DNA from: a virus
Direction: 5' to 3' (one strand)
DNA length: 59,651 nt
IMG/VR virus record: IMGVR_UViG_3300042332_000610
Location: 1 to 59,651 of that record
Made by a program: the position numbers and the translations under genes. The notes beneath the pieces were generated by a model. That model was not told the origin of the DNA. It saw nothing but the letters and a program-made list of their open reading frames with translations, and made no database searches. Shown in pieces: positions 45,519 through 53,964 of the stretch (the first letter of the stretch is position 1; each line of letters starts with the position of its first letter).

Positions 45519-45527
45519 ATTATACCA
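45519..45527 (-). promoter_or_regulatory. Extended -10 (TGGTATAAT)
   Basis: TGGTATAAT just before the BppU-like gene. Start near 45512, overlapping AAGGTGA, so the leader is about 12 bases. Confidence 0.45.
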
Positions 45528-45535
45528 GATTTCTT

Positions 45536-45919
45536 TTATATTGAAGAATGTCTTAATTCCCAAACTAGTAAGTTTTCATTCCATACATAATAGTCTCCAT
45601 TAGAAATATCTTCAACTTCTGGCATTGGACTTGGAGGATACCATTGACAAGTATCTTCATTTAATAACCAAGATTCAAATAGTTTTGAAGGAATAAAGGC
45701 ATCTCTTATTTCATCATAATTATATCCTGGACTTGCATAGTTAAAACGAAAGCTTCCATTGTAACTAGTTTGTTTCCAAACTCCATCTAATCCAAGGGAT
45801 GCAATAAATTCTTGACCTACTATTTCGCTATCTGGAAATTCTAAATTACCAAGTGTATTGTTATCTACAACAATTACTTGTTGAACTATATTATCTTCTA
45901 TTCTTGCAAAATGAGCCAT
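45536..45919 (-). CDS. MAHF-type small fibre-associated protein
   Basis: A 127-residue protein with MAHFARIEDNIVQQVIVV, YDEIRDAFIP and a W-rich C-terminus, a family common in aquatic phage fibre clusters. It is a clear paralogue of 54565-54936 (YNYDEIRDAFIP against YSYDLDLDAFIP). Probably a fibre or chaperone-like partner; role not established. Start overlaps the upstream stop. Confidence 0.7.
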   Translation of the reverse strand: MAHFARIEDNIVQQVIVVDNNTLGNLEFPDSEIVGQEFIASLGLDGVWKQTSYNGSFRFNYASPGYNYDEIRDAFIPSKLFESWLLNEDTCQWYPPSPMPEVEDISNGDYYVWNENLLVWELRHSSI

Positions 45920-46830
45920 TATGCTAACACCCTTATTCTTGCTATTCCTGAACCGCCAGCACTGCCAGGACGACTATTAGTACCGCCACCACCGCCACCG
46001 CCAGTATTTGCAGTACCAGCAGTTGAAACTACTCCAAACCAATCACTAGATCCACTTCCGCCACCACTTGTGCCTCTGCCATAATCTAAAGAACCTGCAC
46101 CATTTCCACCGCCACCGCCAGCAAGAGAAACTGAACTACCAGTTATAAAAGTAGCAAGTCCAGCACCACCAGCACCAGCACCACCAGCAGCAGCCGCACC
46201 AGCACCACCGCCACCACCGCCTCTATTATATCCGTTTGGATAGTCACCAGTATTACCTTGACCAGATACAGCTTTAATTAAAATCTGTGTTTCGTGGCTA
46301 GATCCACCAGAAGACCCTCCATGATAACCACCCATAGCAGAAAAACCGCCTCCTCCACCGCCAACTGCAACTAAGTATCCAACAGTACCAGGTGCAGAAA
46401 TATATGTATCTCCTCCATAATTAGTATAGCTATTTCCGCCACCACTACCACCACCAATGGTTACAGTGTGCGTACCTGCTGGCAAATAAAAATTAGTTCG
46501 GTAGACGTGCCCACCAGCACCACCACCACCACCTTGAGTAGTGGCTCCACCTCCACCACCAGCAATTAACAATACATCAAGTAGACCACCTTTTGAAAGT
46601 GTAAAAGATCCACTTCCATGCCAGGTATAAACCCTATAGTAAATTCCATTATTTAAAGATGTATCTAAAAATGGTTCTGCTGGTGTAATATTTCCTACAG
46701 TAGCTAAGATATGACTGTTATTTAAAAGTCCACTAAAATTGCGAGATGGATTATTTAAATTTCCATCACCTTGACCAAACCAGCTACTTACTTGGCTTGA
46801 TGAAACTGATCGGTGTAAAGGATTAGCCAT
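45919..46830 (-). CDS. Glycine-rich tail fibre/adhesin 1
   Basis: A 303-residue protein. After an N-terminal WFGQGDGNLN region, strands (VDVLLIAGGGGG-like) and glycine-rich loops alternate, with GGGGG clusters from about 90 to the end, giving polyglycine-II-type packing typical of phage receptor-binding adhesins. One of three paralogous fibres in the window (also 54983-55705 and 58420-59259). Confidence 0.78.
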   Translation of the reverse strand: MANPLHRSVSSSQVSSWFGQGDGNLNNPSRNFSGLLNNSHILATVGNITPAEPFLDTSLNNGIYYRVYTWHGSGSFTLSKGGLLDVLLIAGGGGGATTQGGGGGAGGHVYRTNFYLPAGTHTVTIGGGSGGGNSYTNYGGDTYISAPGTVGYLVAVGGGGGGFSAMGGYHGGSSGGSSHETQILIKAVSGQGNTGDYPNGYNRGGGGGGAGAAAAGGAGAGGAGLATFITGSSVSLAGGGGGNGAGSLDYGRGTSGGGSGSSDWFGVVSTAGTANTGGGGGGGTNSRPGSAGGSGIARIRVLA

Positions 46831-47192
46831 TACGCAATCCTATTTACATAACCTGAAATCGTAATTACGTTAGTGGTAGCAGCATAGGCAGCAACTGTAT
46901 TGGCAGCACTACCAGTGCCAGTTAAAATTAAACCAGGAACAACTAAAGTTAAACCAGATGTTGCAGGAATAGATAATTTAATATCATTATCAACCGCTGT
47001 TGTTCCACCAAATTGAATTGTTAGTGCTACTGTAACTGATGAAGAATTATATGCATATAACCAAATTTCATCTTCTATTGTTGCTGATGTTCCAGTAGCG
47101 TGAATAGTTGTTCCAGCTGAGGCAGTAGCAGCAACTTTAATTGCTTTACCTTGTGTTGAACCTGAAAGAAGTACTTTAGAATAAGTCGCCAT
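46830..47192 (-). CDS. Small beta protein 1 (paralogue of 57414-57776)
   Basis: A 120-residue beta-rich protein: TTIHATGTSATIEDEIWLYAYN, NDIKLSIPATSG and NVITISGYVNRIA line up with the gene at 57414-57776. It lies just before a glycine-rich fibre, so it could be the attachment or trimerising partner. The ATG follows TATAAT by exactly 6 bases and has no ribosome binding site. Confidence 0.72.
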   Translation of the reverse strand: MATYSKVLLSGSTQGKAIKVAATASAGTTIHATGTSATIEDEIWLYAYNSSSVTVALTIQFGGTTAVDNDIKLSIPATSGLTLVVPGLILTGTGSAANTVAAYAATTNVITISGYVNRIA

Positions 47193-47198
47193 AATTAT

Positions 47199-47204
47199 AT
47201 TATA
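47199..47204 (-). promoter_or_regulatory. -10 (TATAAT), leaderless spacing
   Basis: TATAAT with exactly 6 bases before the ATG at 47192. It lies in the 14-base gap just after the stop of the fibre gene upstream. Confidence 0.5.
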
Positions 47205-47206
47205 CC

Positions 47207-48997
47207 TTATCCAAAAATCTGCCCTGGCAAAATAAACTGATCAGATTCTCCGTTTATACTATCTAAAGCTGCAGTTGTTGCATACGTTGTAGATGCTGAA
47301 GACTGTGTAAGATACAGGGAAAGATCTAAAGTTCCCCACGAGGCTACTGAACCATCTGTAGTTAGATAATTTCCAGCATTTCCAGCTTGAGATGGTAATG
47401 CATCTATGTTATCTAAGTCTACTTGTGTTGCATATATTGTTGAAGCATTTATTTGGGTTAAATATATAGAAGAAGCAGAAGATTGAGTTAAATAAGGAGT
47501 TAAATCTTGGGCTGCACTTGAAGTTAAAATAATTTCACCATTTGTATCATCATAAGTAGCTGTAATATTTGAATGATTACTATGTGTGAATAATGTAGAT
47601 GCATAGTCTTGTACTTGATCTTCAGTTAACCCGTCAATAATTCCATTTACTTCAATCCAATATGTTCCATCGTAAATAAGAAATGATCCAGTAGATTGCT
47701 TGTACCAAGTATCTCCCAAAACTGGTGCTGCTGGAGCAGTTTCAGAAACAGTAGTTGTAGCACCACCACCACCTTCACCACCCGAAATTAATTGATTTAC
47801 CCAAGCACCTGATGCTGAGTTCCAAACTAAAGATTGTAAATTACTTAATGAATTTATTTCAACATTTGAAAGACTATCTAAAGAATGATTATGAGAAGAT
47901 TCTGAAAGACCTGCTTCTGCTGCCGTTTGATTAATCCATAAATTAGTTGATAAATCATATGCTAATAGTTCATTATTTTGAACAGATGCAGAAATTAAAA
48001 TGTCGTGAATATCTTCTAAATGACCCCCACTTGATGGTCTTACAAATAAAATACCAGTTGTCTGATGACGAATTATAATAATTGCAACTACAATAGCATG
48101 TGTTGGTTTTATGTTTGTTAATTTTCCTGGAACAGTTGGATGAACGTATAAGATATCTCCAGCAGCCCAGGTTTCATCTCCAACGCTTATTGCAGTTGAA
48201 GAAGTTCCTCTTGTATCTAAATTTGATACATATCCAAAGTGTTGAACAAATCCATTAACTCCATTATTAATACTTTCTGTTGCAAGACCCATAAATCTTA
48301 CTTCTCTTACAGATCCATCTGCTACATATGGAGTTACTTGTATTCTTCCACTTGATTCAACTCCAGATGCATACAGGGCAGTTCCTTTTGATATTGTAGA
48401 ACCAGTTGAATTTCTTACTCTGTATACTGACTCTTCTCCAAGGTGTATATGTTTTGTGGATGATAGTCCAAGATTTAATGTACCTTCAACACTGTCCCAT
48501 CCAAGTAATCCAGTTACTGGAGTAATATTTGCAGTTGTATCAAATTGAATAAAATCTGGGGATGAAATAGAATCAATAGATACTAAAGATCCACTAGTAC
48601 TTAAATTAATAACATTATTTATATCGTCATAAACTGCTGTAATATTTGTAGTACTAGCACTTGTAAATAAAGGGGCAACATAATCTTGAACTTGTTCTTG
48701 TGAAAGACCTTCAATTACTCCATTTACTTCTACCCAATAAGTTCCATCATAAATATAAAATTCACCAGTATCATTTTTATACCAAGAATCCCCGATTTCT
48801 GAAGATTCTGGTTCTGTTGTACTAACAGTGGTAGTACCACCACCGCCACCACCTGCACCAAGGACTGACCAAGCTCCTGCTTGGTAAATCTTTGCAACGG
48901 ATGCTGAAGTATTAAAGTATAGTTCTCCCTCGGATCCAACTGTAGGATCTGAAGGTAGATTAACTATCTTTAAAGTACTTAAAAATTTCTTTGCCAT
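47207..48997 (-). CDS. Tail fibre with internal duplication (596 aa)
   Basis: A fibre with MAKKFLSTLKI start. Residues about 55-135 (GDSWYKNDTGEFYIYDGTYW and following) are repeated near 412-495 (GDTWYKQSTGSFLIYDGTYW). The end carries the LPSQ...YLTT..GSVASWGTLDLSLYLTQ module shared with other fibres. A glycine-rich spacer precedes each duplicate. AAGGAA precedes the ATG, and a terminator from the preceding gene lies just upstream. Confidence 0.75.
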   Translation of the reverse strand: MAKKFLSTLKIVNLPSDPTVGSEGELYFNTSASVAKIYQAGAWSVLGAGGGGGGTTTVSTTEPESSEIGDSWYKNDTGEFYIYDGTYWVEVNGVIEGLSQEQVQDYVAPLFTSASTTNITAVYDDINNVINLSTSGSLVSIDSISSPDFIQFDTTANITPVTGLLGWDSVEGTLNLGLSSTKHIHLGEESVYRVRNSTGSTISKGTALYASGVESSGRIQVTPYVADGSVREVRFMGLATESINNGVNGFVQHFGYVSNLDTRGTSSTAISVGDETWAAGDILYVHPTVPGKLTNIKPTHAIVVAIIIIRHQTTGILFVRPSSGGHLEDIHDILISASVQNNELLAYDLSTNLWINQTAAEAGLSESSHNHSLDSLSNVEINSLSNLQSLVWNSASGAWVNQLISGGEGGGGATTTVSETAPAAPVLGDTWYKQSTGSFLIYDGTYWIEVNGIIDGLTEDQVQDYASTLFTHSNHSNITATYDDTNGEIILTSSAAQDLTPYLTQSSASSIYLTQINASTIYATQVDLDNIDALPSQAGNAGNYLTTDGSVASWGTLDLSLYLTQSSASTTYATTAALDSINGESDQFILPGQIFG

Positions 48998-49006
48998 TTT
49001 TTCCTT

Positions 49007-49040
49007 CTAAAAATGAGGGGCTGGGGTTTATTCCAGCCCC
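49007..49040 (-). terminator. Intrinsic terminator after the 473-residue fibre gene
   Basis: GGGGCTGG and CCAGCCCC form an 8-bp stem with an 8-base loop, followed on the minus strand by TCATTTTTAG. It is the clearest rho-independent-type terminator in the window. Confidence 0.75.
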
Positions 49041-49057
49041 CCACATTATATTATACT

Positions 49058-50479
49058 TTAGCCAATTACTACAACACGATAAGTGTCAGCAGAAATTGTT
49101 GAAGCACTATTGATTTTAATTGTTACAGCAGATGTTGATGTATGTTGTACATCTACTTCTACCTGCGAATAATCAGCAGCAACTTCATATACTTGAACTG
49201 TCACATCCTTGGTTGCAAGGTTATGTGTAACTGTCCAAGTGCATACTCCACCAGTTGATGTTAATGAGGTATTTCCAGTTGCATACTTTCTTGGGAACCC
49301 ATCAGCTACAAGTGCTGTTTCTAAATTAGCCTTGTCTACTGCTAGACCTCCTACCTTTGTAAGGTAAGATGCAGAAGCGGCAAGAGTTGCATCAATTGAT
49401 CCTGAGATAATTGAAATTGAATCGCTACCAGTTAGGTAATCATCAATTTCAGCATCTACTGCAGTATCAAAATCAGTAACATCACTTGCAACGTGTGTAT
49501 GACCTTGTAAAGAAATAGTTGTTACACTACCCGATAGACCAGCCTTCCAAACGTCAGCACTTTCATCCCAAATAAGTTCTGCATTGGTTGAATCTCCACG
49601 CTCAATCTCAATACCAGCATTTACTGCAGGTGTTCCAGTAACATTACTATTAAGGGTAACTAAGTTATCCTCAACTAGCAAAGTTTCTGTATTTAGCGTT
49701 GTTACACTACCACTTACAGTTAGATTTCCACCTACTATAAGATTTCCATCAATAGTTACATCATCTGGAAGACCAATCGTAACTGCTCCAGCAGATGCTG
49801 AAACTGTTATCTGATTAGGTGTTTCTAAAAGAGATGTAACACCAGTATTTTGAATTGTAAGAGTTGAACCTTCACCACCTGAACCAGTTACACTGATACC
49901 TGCACCAGATGCACTTGCACCTGCTACATAGTCACCAGTTGTATCTGTACCAAGAGCGACTGAATCTGCTACAATATCTGCTGTAATAGTCACGTCAGAA
50001 GTTCCGTCAAAGCTTACGCTTCCACTTAGGCTTCCTCCTAGACTGATTGTTCTAGTAGTTTCAAGAGATGTTGCAGTATCTGCATTACCAGTTAAATCAC
50101 CAGTTACATTAACGTGAATGTTATCTGGAAGGCTTAATGTAACAGATCCTGAAGAAGCACTTGCAATAACTTCATTAGCTGTTCCAGCAAGACTTACAAC
50201 ACCTGTGTTAGAAACAGTTAAGCTATTAGCACCATCGTTATATGTTAAATCAACACCATAACCTGCATCAAGTAAGTCATTTACTGCATCACCAATGAAT
50301 TCGGTAGACCCAACGGCTTCCCATGCTGATCCAGTATATACTTTTAGTGTGTTGTCAACAGTGTTAAAATAAACCTGACCAGCAACTCCAGTACCTGGAT
50401 CTGTAGCCAAATTATGAATAACACCATTACGCAATTCATTACTATTTAAATCAATATTTGTTAAAAATTTTCTAGACAT
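49058..50479 (-). CDS. Tail fibre (473 aa)
   Basis: A Ser/Thr/Gly/Val-rich beta fibre. It contains DLTGNADTATSLETTRTISL, SLSGSVSFDGTSDVTITADI, and DVTIDGNLIVGGNLTVSGS, all stock phage fibre modules, and ends in a WTVTHNLATKDVTVQVYE C-terminal domain like the protein at 50498-50971. AAGGAGGTGA is ideal, and a terminator follows, making this probably a well-expressed main fibre. Confidence 0.82.
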   Translation of the reverse strand: MSRKFLTNIDLNSNELRNGVIHNLATDPGTGVAGQVYFNTVDNTLKVYTGSAWEAVGSTEFIGDAVNDLLDAGYGVDLTYNDGANSLTVSNTGVVSLAGTANEVIASASSGSVTLSLPDNIHVNVTGDLTGNADTATSLETTRTISLGGSLSGSVSFDGTSDVTITADIVADSVALGTDTTGDYVAGASASGAGISVTGSGGEGSTLTIQNTGVTSLLETPNQITVSASAGAVTIGLPDDVTIDGNLIVGGNLTVSGSVTTLNTETLLVEDNLVTLNSNVTGTPAVNAGIEIERGDSTNAELIWDESADVWKAGLSGSVTTISLQGHTHVASDVTDFDTAVDAEIDDYLTGSDSISIISGSIDATLAASASYLTKVGGLAVDKANLETALVADGFPRKYATGNTSLTSTGGVCTWTVTHNLATKDVTVQVYEVAADYSQVEVDVQHTSTSAVTIKINSASTISADTYRVVVIG

Positions 50480-50497
50480 ATATATTCACCTCCTTCA

Positions 50498-50971
50498 TTA
50501 CGATAAATACGCCCTTCCCGAAAATGCTCCGACAAAGGTTAGAACTACAGTATTTGAATTTGGATAGTTATATGACCCCTCAACAACTGTTCCTGCTGTA
50601 TCAACTACTGTAATATTGGGAGTAAATCCCAATCCGTGTGTTATGCTCCAGCTTGCAGAAGCAACTTCTTGAATATGAACATACCCAAGCTCTTGACTTC
50701 CTACTAAATCTGTTGGAGTTCCCCATCCAGATTCTGTTTTTGGACCATACAAATTCATATTTATTGTATTTAAGAAAAAATCTCCATTTATTCCAAGGGA
50801 TGAAGATGGTGCACCAACACCATTAAGAAGTCCAGTTCCTCTAGGTCCTTGTGGACCAGAAGTTCCTAGATCTACATTAACTATTTGTTCTGTTAAATTA
50901 ACATCTACATTTGTTTCATTTATAGAAACATTATTATTTATTTGACTAAGTTCTACTTTTACTTCAGGCAT
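50498..50971 (-). CDS. Collagen-like-motif fibre/baseplate protein
   Basis: A 157-residue protein with an Asn-rich start, GPQGPRGTG (about 39-47) and a C-terminal WSITHGLGFTPNITVVD domain (about 107-157). Parallel in position and layout to 44534-45133. It connects the BppU-like protein to the main fibre. Confidence 0.72.
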   Translation of the reverse strand: MPEVKVELSQINNNVSINETNVDVNLTEQIVNVDLGTSGPQGPRGTGLLNGVGAPSSSLGINGDFFLNTINMNLYGPKTESGWGTPTDLVGSQELGYVHIQEVASASWSITHGLGFTPNITVVDTAGTVVEGSYNYPNSNTVVLTFVGAFSGRAYLS

Positions 50972-51315
50972 TATCTAGTTACCTCTGGAGTTACATTAAA
51001 TGTACCTTCTACCAGTCTATCAACAATGTTAGATGGACTAATTATTTCAAGGTCATATACATGTGTTCCAGTAGGAAATCCAGAAGTTACACTTGCTGAA
51101 ATTAATATATCAATAGTTCCAGCTGATCCACCCAGAGTAATTCCGCTACCAGAAACTAGAGAAACTACTGGATCTGTTGAATAATAAGCTTCTCTTACCT
51201 GAAGTCTTGAGGAGTAGCCAGTTAAATTTACTGGAACTTCATCCAGGGTGTATGTTAGAGTCCTTCTAAAGGTACTACCTTGAGGACAAACAAAGTTTAC
51301 AAGCCCTGGGGTCAT
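50971..51315 (-). CDS. BppU-like baseplate upper-protein N-domain
   Basis: A 114-residue protein with FVCPQGSTFRRTLTY, VPVNLTGYSSRLQVR and a HVYDLEIIS strand, ending in NVTPEVTR: a typical small baseplate upper protein. ATG at 51315 is preferred because AGGAG lies 8 bases upstream. It starts a cassette with the next two genes. Confidence 0.75.
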   Translation of the reverse strand: MTPGLVNFVCPQGSTFRRTLTYTLDEVPVNLTGYSSRLQVREAYYSTDPVVSLVSGSGITLGGSAGTIDILISASVTSGFPTGTHVYDLEIISPSNIVDRLVEGTFNVTPEVTR

Positions 51316-51350
51316 GTTGGGCACTCCTATTTAAATTTTCTTACTTTCTT

Positions 51351-51359
51351 ATTATACCA
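51351..51359 (-). promoter_or_regulatory. Extended -10 (TGGTATAAT)
   Basis: TGGTATAAT with a leader of about 29 bases carrying AGGAG before the ATG at 51315. Drives the main fibre cassette up to the terminator at 49007-49040. Confidence 0.5.
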
Positions 51360-51366
51360 AACTATT

Positions 51367-51681
51367 TTATTTCTTATCTGCGATATAAGCTACCAGAACA
51401 TCGTGAATTACTTTTACTTCCCCAGTTAATTGCTTAATATCTGCTTTAATTTCTGATTGATTATCAGCTAAGCATTTTACCTTGTCTGGAATACTTGATC
51501 CACCATTTGGAAATATTTGATGCTCTACACGGTCTAGACGATCTGCTATAGTTCTACCCTTTTCATCTTTACCAAGAATTCTTTCAAATTTTCTTACGGT
51601 TGCATAACCAACGCCTAGAATGGCGGTAAGAGATAAGAACATTTGCCAGTTTTCGACAAACATAGATATTGAATTATTCAC
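51367..51681 (-). CDS. Single-pass membrane protein with coiled coil, holin-like
   Basis: A 104-residue protein with one transmembrane helix (about 13-30) and a charged, coiled-coil C-terminus that ends IHDVLVAYIADKK. This resembles short actinophage membrane proteins of the DUF2746 kind; a second holin or membrane-organising role is possible. The GTG start at 51681 or ATG at 51663 cannot be separated by a ribosome binding site. Confidence 0.6.
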   Translation of the reverse strand: MNNSISMFVENWQMFLSLTAILGVGYATVRKFERILGKDEKGRTIADRLDRVEHQIFPNGGSSIPDKVKCLADNQSEIKADIKQLTGEVKVIHDVLVAYIADKK

Positions 51682-51688
51682 GATTTTA

Positions 51689-51697
51689 TGGTATACT
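51689..51697 (+). promoter_or_regulatory. Extended -10 (TGGTATACT) for the plus-strand gene
   Basis: TGGTATACT with a predicted start near 51704; the leader of about 50 bases has AAGGAG about 9 bases before the ATG at 51754. Confidence 0.5.
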
Positions 51698-51753
51698 CCA
51701 AAGTAAGACTTAATGACAATTATAACATATAAATAACATAAGGAGATTAATAA

Positions 51754-51975
51754 ATGCCCGAAACTAAAGAAGAAGTTAAGAAAGTATTAAAGATTGCAGA
51801 TCGTTGTGATAAATGTGGTGCTCAAGCATTTGTACTTGCTACTGGAGTTTCGGGGGAATTAATGTTTTGTGGTCATCATTATCACAAATATGAATATGCA
51901 ATTACTCAATGGGCTTACAAAATTGTTAATGAATTAGATACTATTAATGAAAAGTCTGCAAGTAGTAATATTTAA
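51754..51975 (+). CDS. DUF7455-type zinc-binding protein
   Basis: A 73-residue protein. Residues 16-46 (ADRCDKCGAQAFVL ... LMFCGHHYHKYE) match the DUF7455 pattern, a small zinc-binding family found in Actinobacteria and their phages; ligands are the CxxC pair plus CxHH. It is on the plus strand with its own promoter and abuts the minus-strand gene at 51976. The strongest single host clue. It may modulate a host zinc-binding partner; this is inference. Confidence 0.8.
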   Translation: MPETKEEVKKVLKIADRCDKCGAQAFVLATGVSGELMFCGHHYHKYEYAITQWAYKIVNELDTINEKSASSNI

Positions 51976-52296
51976 TTAAGGCTTTGGATATTTTGCTTTT
52001 ACCGCTAAACAAGCAGCAATGTATGCATCAATTTGTTCTTGATCATTTTTAACAATACCATCTAAATAATCTTTAAAATCAGGGTATTCAACAGATCTTG
52101 ATCTTTGATAAGATAGTGCATCGTGTTCTGCTTGAAGTCTTGCTACCTCTGCCAACAAAGTTTCTTCAGAAGGCTTTTCAGTGTCTGTACTTCTCCATTC
52201 AAGACTTTCATAATCATCTCCACTAAGTACCCATTCTGCACCTGGTGCTAAAGATGTCAAAGCATCTGGTAATCCAAAAATTCTATTAAAAATCAT
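51976..52296 (-). CDS. XkdW-like phage protein
   Basis: A 106-residue helical protein. The C-terminal half (LQAEHDALSYQRSRSVEYPD ... LDGIVKNDQEQIDAYI ... KAKYPKP) is a well known phage tail-region pattern (XkdW-like). Usually linked to fibre assembly or to unknown tail roles. AGGAG precedes the ATG, with TATAAT near it. It begins the left part of the fibre bank. Confidence 0.65.
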   Translation of the reverse strand: MIFNRIFGLPDALTSLAPGAEWVLSGDDYESLEWRSTDTEKPSEETLLAEVARLQAEHDALSYQRSRSVEYPDFKDYLDGIVKNDQEQIDAYIAACLAVKAKYPKP

Positions 52297-52312
52297 AACT
52301 TCTCCTATTTAT

Positions 52313-52318
52313 ATTATA
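52313..52318 (-). promoter_or_regulatory. -10 (TATAAT), short leader
   Basis: TATAAT, preceded by TG, 16 bases before the ATG at 52296; the leader of about 10 bases starts at the AGGAG. Confidence 0.4.
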
Positions 52319-52320
52319 CA

Positions 52321-52869
52321 TCATTGTGCAATCTCAGTAACTGTTAAAATACTTCTTCCCTGAGTTGAATAGTTTTGAGAAGCATTATTATCTTGTGATC
52401 TATTAATAAAAAAGTTTCCAGATCTTGTTTTAACTCTAAGAGAATATAGTCTAGAAGATGCAGAAGAATTTGTCTCTGTCCAATGACCTGAAAAGGTATT
52501 TAATAGATTATTGTCGCCTGAGGTTCCATATGTTTGCTTCCAGGCATCTCCAATATTAAATGTACTGACCATTCCAGTAGATTCTCCAGTATACATACTG
52601 TTTGAATCTTTAAATGGTGCACACCATGCAACCAAGTCTGCATTGTTTTGTACGCCCTGCAATTGCCATTGAACTAATATTAAAGAATTTGATAGTTTTG
52701 GTACAAAAGTAATTGACATTGGTGTAGTTCCATCTGTTACAGTTGTCCAAGATGTTGGTGAAGACATTATTGCACTCGAAGTTAATCTTACTGTTTTTAC
52801 TTGTACTACTGGATTAAATGGACTACCAGCCGTACTTTCCCATGTATCAAATCTTAGTGTTGAAGCCAT
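52321..52869 (-). CDS. Jelly-roll-like fibre tip, paralogue 1
   Basis: A 182-residue Ser/Thr-rich beta protein. VVQVKTVRLT, then MSITFVPKLSNSLILVQW and a C-terminal ILTVTEIAQ resemble the next two genes. The ATG at 52869 follows TATAAT by exactly 6 bases. An in-frame upstream extension to 52950 lies inside the previous gene and is not used. Confidence 0.7.
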   Translation of the reverse strand: MASTLRFDTWESTAGSPFNPVVQVKTVRLTSSAIMSSPTSWTTVTDGTTPMSITFVPKLSNSLILVQWQLQGVQNNADLVAWCAPFKDSNSMYTGESTGMVSTFNIGDAWKQTYGTSGDNNLLNTFSGHWTETNSSASSRLYSLRVKTRSGNFFINRSQDNNASQNYSTQGRSILTVTEIAQ

Positions 52870-52875
52870 TATATT

Positions 52876-52881
52876 ATTATA
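52876..52881 (-). promoter_or_regulatory. -10 (TATAAT), leaderless spacing
   Basis: TATAAT exactly 6 bases before the ATG at 52869, with TTGGGA 17 bases upstream as a weak -35. It lies in the gap after the previous stop. Confidence 0.5.
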
Positions 52882-52885
52882 CCTC

Positions 52886-53467
52886 TCATTGTGCAATCTC
52901 CCAAATAACTCCTGTTGAAACTGAAACTTCATAATCATCTTGTCCAGCACTACCTTGTGCCCTATTTAAATAAAATGTATATGCTGTTCCTCCAGCACTT
53001 CTTACTGCTGGTGCAAATGTTGCTTCAGCCGTGCTTCCTGAATTACAAAAATATTGCATAAATCTATTTTGTGGAGTACTATTCTGATCTGTATCATAGG
53101 TTGATTGCATAAAGCCAGACCATCTTGAATTTCCAGCAATAGAGTTATACCCAGTTTCTCCAGATGTTGTTATTAGCGAACCGCCTTTGTGAATTAAAAA
53201 TACATTGTCGTGATGAAATTCTCCATTTATCATCCATTGCATCATTAAAAGACTATTTGAAAATTTTGGAGTAATTGTTAAGTTTAAATCTGTCACAGTT
53301 GTTCCGTTACCTGAAGTAGCAGATGAGTATGTTGTCCTTGCTTCAGTTCTTACTTTTTGTACTTGAACAACACTTCCTGGAGCATATAATTTATGTCCAG
53401 CAGGTATTGTAATAGTATTACTATTTACTGTTAAGCCTTTTAATTGACCAACACTTAATTCGCTCAT
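52886..53467 (-). CDS. Jelly-roll-like fibre tip, paralogue 2
   Basis: A 193-residue protein: MSELSVGQLKGLTV, VVQVQKVRTEA, ITPKFSNSLLMMQW and a WEIAQ end show the paralogy with its neighbours. Start overlaps the upstream stop (ATGA). Likely receptor-contacting tip domain. Confidence 0.7.
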   Translation of the reverse strand: MSELSVGQLKGLTVNSNTITIPAGHKLYAPGSVVQVQKVRTEARTTYSSATSGNGTTVTDLNLTITPKFSNSLLMMQWMINGEFHHDNVFLIHKGGSLITTSGETGYNSIAGNSRWSGFMQSTYDTDQNSTPQNRFMQYFCNSGSTAEATFAPAVRSAGGTAYTFYLNRAQGSAGQDDYEVSVSTGVIWEIAQ

Positions 53468-53964
53468 AATGTTTTTATCTCCATAATTCTAAGGGTTGAT
53501 GTATTGCTTACTGCACCATTAGCTGGATCCCAAACTTTTCTGTTAAACTGATGACTATATGATGCGTGGGGGGATGCCTGAATAGATATTGTTTTTGCTG
53601 TAGTTCCCCAACTATTATGAACATATGTTAAATCTACTGGAGAATATGCTTGATGATAATGCTGACCAATATACCTAGTGTATACAAAGTCATCCCCAAC
53701 TTTAAAATATGCTGTCCACAGATGCCAGTCATTTGTTCCTGTATTTGTACAACTTATATTTGTAGATATTACAATTTTTGATGAAGCATTTATTGGAGTA
53801 AATGATGTTGACATTAATGTTGTTAATCCAGTATAGTTTATAATATCTGTACTTGTTACCTGAACAATTTGTAATGCACCTACTCCAAGCAGGTCAGTCT
53901 GTGCTGTTGACATAGTTTTTGAGCCAGAAAGGTCTTGAATTGTACCAACTTTTAATGTACTCAT
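53464..53964 (-). CDS. Jelly-roll-like fibre tip, paralogue 3
   Basis: A 166-residue protein with MSTLKVGTIQDLSGS, QIVQVTSTD, FTPINASSKIVIST and a STLRIMEIKTL end; the MSTLKV-type start is widespread in aquatic phage fibres. ATG at 53964 shares one base with the upstream stop and is preferred over TTG at 53979. Confidence 0.7.
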   Translation of the reverse strand: MSTLKVGTIQDLSGSKTMSTAQTDLLGVGALQIVQVTSTDIINYTGLTTLMSTSFTPINASSKIVISTNISCTNTGTNDWHLWTAYFKVGDDFVYTRYIGQHYHQAYSPVDLTYVHNSWGTTAKTISIQASPHASYSHQFNRKVWDPANGAVSNTSTLRIMEIKTL

